Source: Muribaculaceae bacterium (lineage in GTDB: Bacteria; Bacteroidota; Bacteroidia; Bacteroidales; Muribaculaceae). From it: a stretch of 7,018 bases of DNA. Positions 1 through 4,614 of the stretch are shown piece after piece. Where the stretch lies: assembly GCA_017619255.1 (NCBI GenBank), contig JAFZSS010000189.1:1-7018 (forward strand), in the 5' to 3' direction. The notes below the pieces were generated by a model. The model searched no databases. It saw only the letters and a program-made list of their open reading frames with translations, and had not been told where the DNA came from. Each line of letters opens with the position of its first letter. Position 1 is the stretch's first letter. The position numbers and the translations under genes were made by a program.

Positions 1-553
1 ATATCCCTGGACCGTGATGGTCACCGACGATTTCGTGCCCTATGCTCAGTCGGGCAACGCGGGCGTGTCAAGCACCACGTCAACGCTGACGGCCACTGTA
101 TACGCTGTCGCTGGCGATATTCTGGAGTTTGACTTCAAGGCATGGGGCGAAGGCTCATCAACCTTTTGGGACAAATGCTCGTTCAGCATCAACGGTGTGG
201 AGCAAATCTCTTATGGTGCCTATAATAACGAAGACTGGGAAACCTATTCTGTGTACTTGCCCGCGGGGGTATGCACATTGGAATGGAGTTACTCCAAGGA
301 CAACAGCGTTAACCCCGTTGGTGACTACTTCGCCATCAGGAATGTTAAGCAGATTTCTCCCGAAACCATACGCGGTGATGTGGACAACAGCGGTTCTGTA
401 GACATCAGCGACGCCACAGCACTGATCAACTACCTGCTCAGTGGAAACAGCAGCGGTATCAATCTGGAGAATGCCGACTGTGACCTGAGCGGGGGCGTGG
501 ACATCAGTGATGCCACCACACTGATCAACTACCTGCTCAACGGTTCTTGGTAA
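1..553 (+). CDS. Secreted dockerin protein with jelly-roll-like domain, C-terminal part only
   Basis: The reading frame is open from the window edge (first full codon at position 2), so the true start lies upstream; the GTG at 14 and ATG at 17 are internal. The visible 183 codons hold two parts. The first 120 or so residues form a beta-rich domain with motifs FDFKAWGEG, WDKCSFSINGV, YLPAGVCTLEWSY, SKDNSVNP and GDYFAIRNV. This pattern fits the jelly-roll, carbohydrate-binding-like modules of secreted Bacteroidales proteins; its ligand is unknown. From position 371 a type I dockerin follows, with two calcium loops (DVDNSGSVDISD and DCDLSGGVDISD), each followed by a helix of the ALINYLL type, ending in NGSW at the stop. 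The enzymatic or binding function of the missing N-terminal part cannot be told. Export is inferred from the domain types. The last 89 coding/stop bases match the next gene exactly. Confidence 0.85.
   Translation, partial: YPWTVMVTDDFVPYAQSGNAGVSSTTSTLTATVYAVAGDILEFDFKAWGEGSSTFWDKCSFSINGVEQISYGAYNNEDWETYSVYLPAGVCTLEWSYSKDNSVNPVGDYFAIRNVKQISPETIRGDVDNSGSVDISDATALINYLLSGNSSGINLENADCDLSGGVDISDATTLINYLLNGSW
371..550 (+). other. Type I dockerin domain of the upstream gene
   Basis: Two EF-hand-like loops have acidic or polar ligands at loop positions 1, 3, 5, 9 and 12: D-x-D-x-S-x-x-x-D-x-x-D in both loops. Each is followed by an A-T-x-L-I-N-Y-L-L helix. Dockerins bind cohesin modules in calcium-dependent complexes in clostridial cellulosomes. 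In Bacteroidales their partner is generally not established, and no cohesin is present in this window. Confidence 0.85.
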
Positions 554-554
554 G
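465..554 (+). repeat. 90-bp perfect direct repeat, copy 1 (dockerin second half plus stop)
   Basis: Every base from 465 to 554 equals 4196-4285, including all third codon positions, the TAA stop and the next base. Similarity continues upstream through the first dockerin loop with a few differences and is lost abruptly just past the stop. Confidence 0.95.
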
Positions 555-574
555 TTAGACCTTAGACTTTAGCG

Positions 575-647
575 GGCATCCGCACTCATTTTTTAACCGT
601 CCTGTGCACGCCTGCAGGGCGGTTATTTTTATTTGAGTGCGGATGCC
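575..647 (+). terminator. Nested hairpin terminator after the first gene
   Basis: The inner hairpin pairs 595-604 with 615-624 (10 bp, one G-U) around a 10-base loop and is followed by a T-rich tract (623-634), as in an intrinsic terminator for the + strand gene ending at 553. Around it, a perfect 14-bp inverted repeat (GGCATCCGCACTCA at 575-588, complement at 634-647) can close a larger outer stem. The U tract lies between inner stem and outer arm, so transcription ending there would remove the right outer arm. Confidence 0.75.
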
Positions 648-759
648 TTCTATATCATCCTCTTAATCCGCCGACAACAGGATTAAAAGACCTTTCCACA
701 TCTTTTACCGAAAATAATTACCTGTTCGTTTAGCAATTTTCCATTTTTTTCAAAAAATG

Positions 760-792
760 TTTGGATTTTTGCTATTAAAAATCGTATTTTTG
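760..792 (+). promoter_or_regulatory. Bacteroidota-type promoter for the C10 protease gene
   Basis: TATTTTTG at 785-792 matches the -7 consensus TAnnTTTG of the Bacteroidota housekeeping sigma factor. TTTG at 760-763 sits 21 bases upstream as the -33 element. Transcription would begin a few bases after 792, giving a leader of roughly 30-40 bases that is AT-rich and lacks a Shine-Dalgarno motif, which is normal for this phylum. Confidence 0.7.
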
Positions 793-831
793 CGGGTCAT
801 TAAAAACTAATACATCATTTTTTATCAACAA

Positions 832-3800
832 ATGCTTATGAAAAAATTATTGTTCTTACTGACAGCCGTCATCACGGCACTGTCACTATCGGCCGCCGAT
901 GTGTCCACAACACAGGCACAGGCCGCAGCTAAAGCTTTTCTTAACAAACAAGTAGCCGCCGGACACCTTAAAGCCGCCGCGGCTTCCAACCTCCAGCTGG
1001 TTAGGGCCGAAGCTTCAGTAGCCAAGCCCACGGCTGTGGACTACTACATCTTCAATTCGGCAAAATCCTATGTGGTTGTTGCCGGTGATGACCAGGCACC
1101 GCAGATCCTGATGTATGGTGAAGAGGGTCAACTCGACATGAATAACATCCCTCCCGCCATGCAGTGGCTGCTCAACAAGTACAAATACCAGATTGACGGC
1201 CTCAAGGCTGGCACCATGGTGCCAGTGAAGCTTCCTAAATATGCCACCACCCCCGTTGCACCCCTTGTAACGGCCAACTGGGACCAGAGCGCACCGTATA
1301 ACAACCAGTGCCCCACAAGTGGCAGCAGCCATGTCTATACCGGTTGCCCTGCCACCTCACTGAGTATGTGCTACTACAAGTATAAATGGCCCGATACCTA
1401 CCCTGCAGTAGCGGCCATTTCGGGTACTGGCGGTGTTTCCGCTGCCGCTTTATCTTCTCGCGCAGCAGATTGGGACAACATGCTTGACGAGTACACTGGC
1501 CCGACCAACACTTCCTACAACACTACTCAGGCCAATGCCGTGGCATGGCTGATGCGTTATGCGGGCCAGGCTATTCCCGATTATTATTACAGCACCAGCG
1601 GTAGCGGTGCCAACGACCCCGAAATCCTTGAGGGTTGCCACAACATGGGCTATACCGATGCCCAACTGCTGACCCTCACAGAGCTCGTGCAATCGGGCTG
1701 GAGCTACACCAACAGCTCGCAGTATTATACCGACACCCAGTGGAATGAATGGATGCTGAACGAGTTGCATAACGGCCGTCCCATTGAATATTTGGCATAC
1801 GCCATCAGTAGCTACCAGCCTGAAGGTCATGCCTTCAATGTGTTTGGTGTCAACAGCAGCGGCCAGTACTATGTGAACTGGGGTTGGAGTGGCGATAGCA
1901 ATGGCTATTGCACGCTGCACAACTTCACCACCGCTACTGGTTCAACAGGCCAGTCAGGTTCCTATGTCTTCAAGTATGGTGAGGCCATGATTATCGGCAT
2001 TGAGCCTCCCGCAGGGGCCACCACCACTCCCAAAATCACGGTGAACCCCAGCACGCTCACGATGAACACCACTGTGGGCACGCCCGTGACCTCTACCTTT
2101 ACCGTTACTGGTGCCAACCTCACCGGCAATGTGACCTTGAGCAAGAGCGGCAACAGCTCCTTCTCGCTGAGCACCACTAGCATCAGTGCAAGCCAGGCCG
2201 CCAATGGCGTGACCGTCACGGTGACCTATAATCCTACTGCTGTGGGCACCCATGAAGCAACCGTCACGCTATCCAGCACCGGTGCTGAGAGTGTGACCGT
2301 CAAACTCAACGGAACTGCCGATCCCACTCCGCTGGAGACCTACGCTCCTGTGATGCTCGACGCTACCAATATCACTGGCACCTCGTTCACCGCAACATGG
2401 ACCGACGCCACTCCTGCCGCCAATGTGCAAAGCTACACCCTGTATGTTTCCTCCAAGCCCATCCAGCCCGAGGTAGCCCTGCTCGACACGACCGACTGGA
2501 CATCGAGCAACAACATTCCCACTGGCTGGACTCAAAACAACCTCAAGTATTGGAGCTCCACCAGCTCGTGCTATTTGAGCACCGACGGCTATGTACAGAG
2601 TAAAACATACGATCTCACTGGTTATGACAAGGTGACCGTAATGGTTTATTCTCAGCCCTATAATGGTAACAACACCCTTACCGTAGCTACCAATGTTGAC
2701 AGCGAGACCCAGACTGTGCCTTCCAGCAGCTCGTTTGCCTGGTACACCTTCGTTCTGGATTGCAGCAGCAGCGACTATGTGAAACTCACCTCCAGCGGCA
2801 TGCCTGACTTAAGGTACATGAAGGTTTATGCCGGCGACCTGACCAGCATTCAGCTCAAGGCTTCGGAAACCGGTGACGACACTTATCGCGTCATCACTGG
2901 TATCACCGGCAAGAGCTACACTGTTCAGAACCTCACCGAGGGTGGCACATTCAACTACTATGTTGTGGCCAATTACACCAATGCTGATATCTGCAAGAGC
3001 AACATTAAGCAAGTCACCCTGCTCGAAAGCACTAATCCCACTATCACGGCAAGCCCGGCGACTGTAGAGATGACCGCCACTACAGGCGAGACCGCAACCG
3101 CCACCTTCAATGTAAGCGGAGCCTACCTCACCGGCAATGTGACGCTGGCTTTAACTGATGCCAACGGTGTTTACAGCATCACGCCAACGACTATCAGCGC
3201 TGCCAATGCCATGAGCGGCAAGGATGTCACCATTACATATGCCCCCACGACCCATGGCAATCACAACGCCACGATCACCTTGAAGAGTGCTGGTGCCGAG
3301 AATGTGACTGTCACCATCAACGGCACGGCAACCCTGACCAAGGAAGTGCCCGTGATGCAGCCCGCTAACGAGGCCTACATCAACCTGACCAAGTTCCGCG
3401 CTGACTGGACCGATGCAACGCCAGAGGCCAATGTATCAAGCTATACCCTCGAGGTATCGACCAAGGATGAACCCGAGCCCGAACCCGTTCTGCTCAGTTC
3501 AATCACCGCATCGGCCTACACTGGAAACAGTTATAATGATATCACTCTGCCCGCTCCTTGGGGCGGCACCAATGTGCGTGGTGGTAACAGCGAGATTTAC
3601 TTCAGGAACAATTACAACAACAATGGTTCCTACGGTAATATCACCTATACCATTCCTGAGGGTTACACCAATGCCAAGTTCACGATGATGATCAAGTCCT
3701 ATGCCGCTAACTCCAATGGTGCTGGCAACTTGACCGTTGCAACACCCCAGACCGATGCTGTGACCTATAACTTTGCAGCTGGCGACACCCACTATTGGGT

Positions 3801-4284
3801 AGTAACGGCAAGCTCAGGTGAGAAGATTACCATCACGACGCCCGACTCTCAATACTCACCCAGTATCGCTCTGATGGGCGTTTATTCAGGTGACGCCACT
3901 CCTGCCACCCGTGCTGCCAGCGAGACCGGCGATGCCACCTATCGACTGATTACCGGTATCACCGATATGTTCTATACCGTCGAGAACCTGACTGCCGAGG
4001 GCACCTTCCTCTACAAGGTGAAAGCTCTCTACATCGATGGCACCGAGAGCGACTGGAGCAATATCGAGGAAGTGACACTGTTTGAGAACACACAGTCCAT
4101 GCGTGGTGATGTGAACGGCGATGGCAAGATTGACATCAGCGATGCCACAGCACTGATCGACTACCTGCTCAGTGGTGATGCCACCGGCATTGTCATGGAG
4201 AATGCCGACTGTGACCTGAGCGGGGGCGTGGACATCAGTGATGCCACCACACTGATCAACTACCTGCTCAACGGTTCTTGGTAA
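832..4284 (+). CDS. Exported C10 (streptopain-type) cysteine protease with Ig/FN3 modules and dockerin
   Basis: This is a secreted papain-fold endopeptidase precursor of 1150 residues, much longer than the roughly 400-residue streptopain (SpeB). Domains in order: signal peptide (1-22, KK then a hydrophobic core, cleavage near SLSA/AD); C10 propeptide (about 24-120, with YYIFN, YVVVAGDDQAPQILMYG and IPPAMQWLL); catalytic domain (about 140-392) with nucleophile Cys172 in TGCPATS, His333 in EGHAFNVFGV and the VNWGWSG tryptophan motif; Ig-like domain (400-496); FN3 with insert (504-731); second Ig-like (736-833); second FN3 with insert (838-1084); type I dockerin (1091-1150). The propeptide is expected to keep the enzyme inactive until processed. 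Start: ATG 832 gives the longest form, but ATG 838 (MKKLLFLL) gives a more typical signal peptide and is equally plausible. The gene has its own promoter. Substrate is unknown. The segment after the Cys differs from the usual GCVATAMAQ. Confidence 0.93.
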   Translation: MLMKKLLFLLTAVITALSLSAADVSTTQAQAAAKAFLNKQVAAGHLKAAAASNLQLVRAEASVAKPTAVDYYIFNSAKSYVVVAGDDQAPQILMYGEEGQLDMNNIPPAMQWLLNKYKYQIDGLKAGTMVPVKLPKYATTPVAPLVTANWDQSAPYNNQCPTSGSSHVYTGCPATSLSMCYYKYKWPDTYPAVAAISGTGGVSAAALSSRAADWDNMLDEYTGPTNTSYNTTQANAVAWLMRYAGQAIPDYYYSTSGSGANDPEILEGCHNMGYTDAQLLTLTELVQSGWSYTNSSQYYTDTQWNEWMLNELHNGRPIEYLAYAISSYQPEGHAFNVFGVNSSGQYYVNWGWSGDSNGYCTLHNFTTATGSTGQSGSYVFKYGEAMIIGIEPPAGATTTPKITVNPSTLTMNTTVGTPVTSTFTVTGANLTGNVTLSKSGNSSFSLSTTSISASQAANGVTVTVTYNPTAVGTHEATVTLSSTGAESVTVKLNGTADPTPLETYAPVMLDATNITGTSFTATWTDATPAANVQSYTLYVSSKPIQPEVALLDTTDWTSSNNIPTGWTQNNLKYWSSTSSCYLSTDGYVQSKTYDLTGYDKVTVMVYSQPYNGNNTLTVATNVDSETQTVPSSSSFAWYTFVLDCSSSDYVKLTSSGMPDLRYMKVYAGDLTSIQLKASETGDDTYRVITGITGKSYTVQNLTEGGTFNYYVVANYTNADICKSNIKQVTLLESTNPTITASPATVEMTATTGETATATFNVSGAYLTGNVTLALTDANGVYSITPTTISAANAMSGKDVTITYAPTTHGNHNATITLKSAGAENVTVTINGTATLTKEVPVMQPANEAYINLTKFRADWTDATPEANVSSYTLEVSTKDEPEPEPVLLSSITASAYTGNSYNDITLPAPWGGTNVRGGNSEIYFRNNYNNNGSYGNITYTIPEGYTNAKFTMMIKSYAANSNGAGNLTVATPQTDAVTYNFAAGDTHYWVVTASSGEKITITTPDSQYSPSIALMGVYSGDATPATRAASETGDATYRLITGITDMFYTVENLTAEGTFLYKVKALYIDGTESDWSNIEEVTLFENTQSMRGDVNGDGKIDISDATALIDYLLSGDATGIVMENADCDLSGGVDISDATTLINYLLNGSW
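1249..2007 (+). other. C10 peptidase catalytic domain
   Basis: This covers residues about 140-392 of the protease. The family landmarks are NWDQSAPYNNQCP, then TGC with the nucleophile Cys172 (codon 1345-1347), YKYKWPDTYP after the active-site helix, His333 in EGHAFNVFGV, and YYVNWGWSGDSNGYCTL. The Cys-His spacing of 161 residues is close to that of SpeB (Cys192, His340). Both catalytic residues are intact, so the enzyme is probably active. Confidence 0.88.
2029..3024 (+). repeat. First tandem Ig-like + interrupted FN3 module
   Basis: Residues 400-731. The Ig-like half has the pattern FTVTGANLTGNVTL, VTYNPTAVGTHEATVTLSS and VTVKLNGTA. It is followed by an FN3 half beginning APVMLDATNITGTSFTATW and resuming at TYRVITGITGKSYTVQNL. 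The module recurs at 3034-4083 with clear protein similarity but diverged DNA, so the duplication is old compared with that of the dockerin tails. Confidence 0.75.
3034..4083 (+). repeat. Second tandem Ig-like + interrupted FN3 module
   Basis: Residues 735-1084, matching the first module in order: FNVSGAYLTGNVTL, ITYAPTTHGNHNATITLKS, VTVTINGTA, then PVMQPANEAYINLTKFRADWTDATPEANVSSYTLEVS and, after an insert, SETGDATYRLITGITDMFYTVENL. It probably acts as a spacer and/or ligand-binding stalk between the protease and the dockerin. Confidence 0.75.
4102..4281 (+). other. Type I dockerin domain of the C10 protease
   Basis: Residues 1091-1150. The first loop DVNGDGKIDISD has the full set of calcium ligands (1, 3, 5, 9, 12), and the second is DCDLSGGVDISD. 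Helices ALIDYLL and TLINYLL follow, and the protein ends NGSW. The second repeat and the stop codon are identical in DNA to those of the upstream gene. Confidence 0.87.
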
Positions 4285-4285
4285 G
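4196..4285 (+). repeat. 90-bp perfect direct repeat, copy 2 (dockerin second half plus stop)
   Basis: This is the identical partner of 465-554, at the 3' end of the C10 protease gene. The two copies lie 3731 bases apart in the same orientation. Confidence 0.95.
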
Positions 4286-4290
4286 ATTCT

Positions 4291-4314
4291 AATTAGAAAT
4301 TAGGAATTAGAAAT
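4291..4314. repeat. Short direct repeat AATTAGAAAT x2
   Basis: AATTAGAAAT occurs at 4291-4300 and 4305-4314, separated by TAGG, within a run of related TTAG-rich units. A similar small echo (TTAGAC at 555-560 and 562-567) follows the stop of the first gene. These resemble simple slippage-type repeats; no function is evident. Confidence 0.6.
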
Positions 4315-4315
4315 G

Positions 4316-4345
4316 AGGGGATGCTTCAATGGTGAAGTGTCCCCT
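4316..4345 (+). terminator. Hairpin downstream of the C10 protease gene, possible terminator
   Basis: Positions 4316-4327 pair with 4334-4345: 12 pairs, two of them G-U, with a 6-base loop AATGGT. It lies 31 bases past the stop. No T run follows (the next bases are TCCCGCGC), so it may stabilise the mRNA 3' end or act as a terminator needing a factor. Confidence 0.45.
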
Positions 4346-4519
4346 TCCCGCGCACGCCCAACAACGCCGAGTTCTAAACACACTCGACACTCATCTAGCA
4401 AATCATAGCCGCGACAGCCACCCGCTGCCGCGGCTGGCTTGCTATTGGGCTAATTGGTCTAATTTGACGAATTGGAGGGCTTGTCACGAATAAGTTTTCA
4501 AAAAAAATGGACGATTTTC

Positions 4520-4550
4520 TTTAAAACTTTAAAAATATTTACTATATTTG
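4520..4550 (+). promoter_or_regulatory. Bacteroidota-type promoter for the LRR gene
   Basis: TATATTTG at 4543-4550 is a perfect TAnnTTTG -7 element. The -33 position holds TTTA (4520-4523), one base off TTTG, 19 bases upstream. The predicted leader is about 55-60 bases, AT-rich, without a Shine-Dalgarno sequence. Confidence 0.7.
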
Positions 4551-4614
4551 CGGCAAATAGCAAGAAAAGAAACCGAATAATCCACATTATTAACACCATA
4601 AACCCTTTTGAACT

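Larger units (their letters stand above)
4285..4614 (+). other. Intergenic spacer (330 bp) between the protease and LRR genes
   Basis: I see no gene here on either strand. It holds, in order: a short A/T-rich repeat (4291-4314), a G-U containing hairpin (4316-4345), an imperfect GC-rich palindrome (4396-4444), short echoes of CTAATT and ATTGG (4450-4475), and the promoter and AT-rich leader of the next gene. Confidence 0.7.

Noticed and set aside
663..686. 7-bp inverted repeat TTAATCC/GGATTAA as an operator
   Set aside because: Stem is short with a 10-base loop in AT-rich DNA and does not overlap the promoter; a chance occurrence is likely.
825..3792. Several minus-strand open frames of 60-156 codons inside the protease gene
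   Set aside because: They overlap a clearly recognisable protein with domain motifs throughout, show no domain features of their own, and have no promoter or spacing that fits; they arise from the GC-rich, threonine/alanine-rich codons of the real gene.
4102..4284. Type IX secretion C-terminal domain on the protease
   Set aside because: The C-terminus is a dockerin with two calcium loops; no typical beta-rich sorting domain with its conserved motifs is seen.
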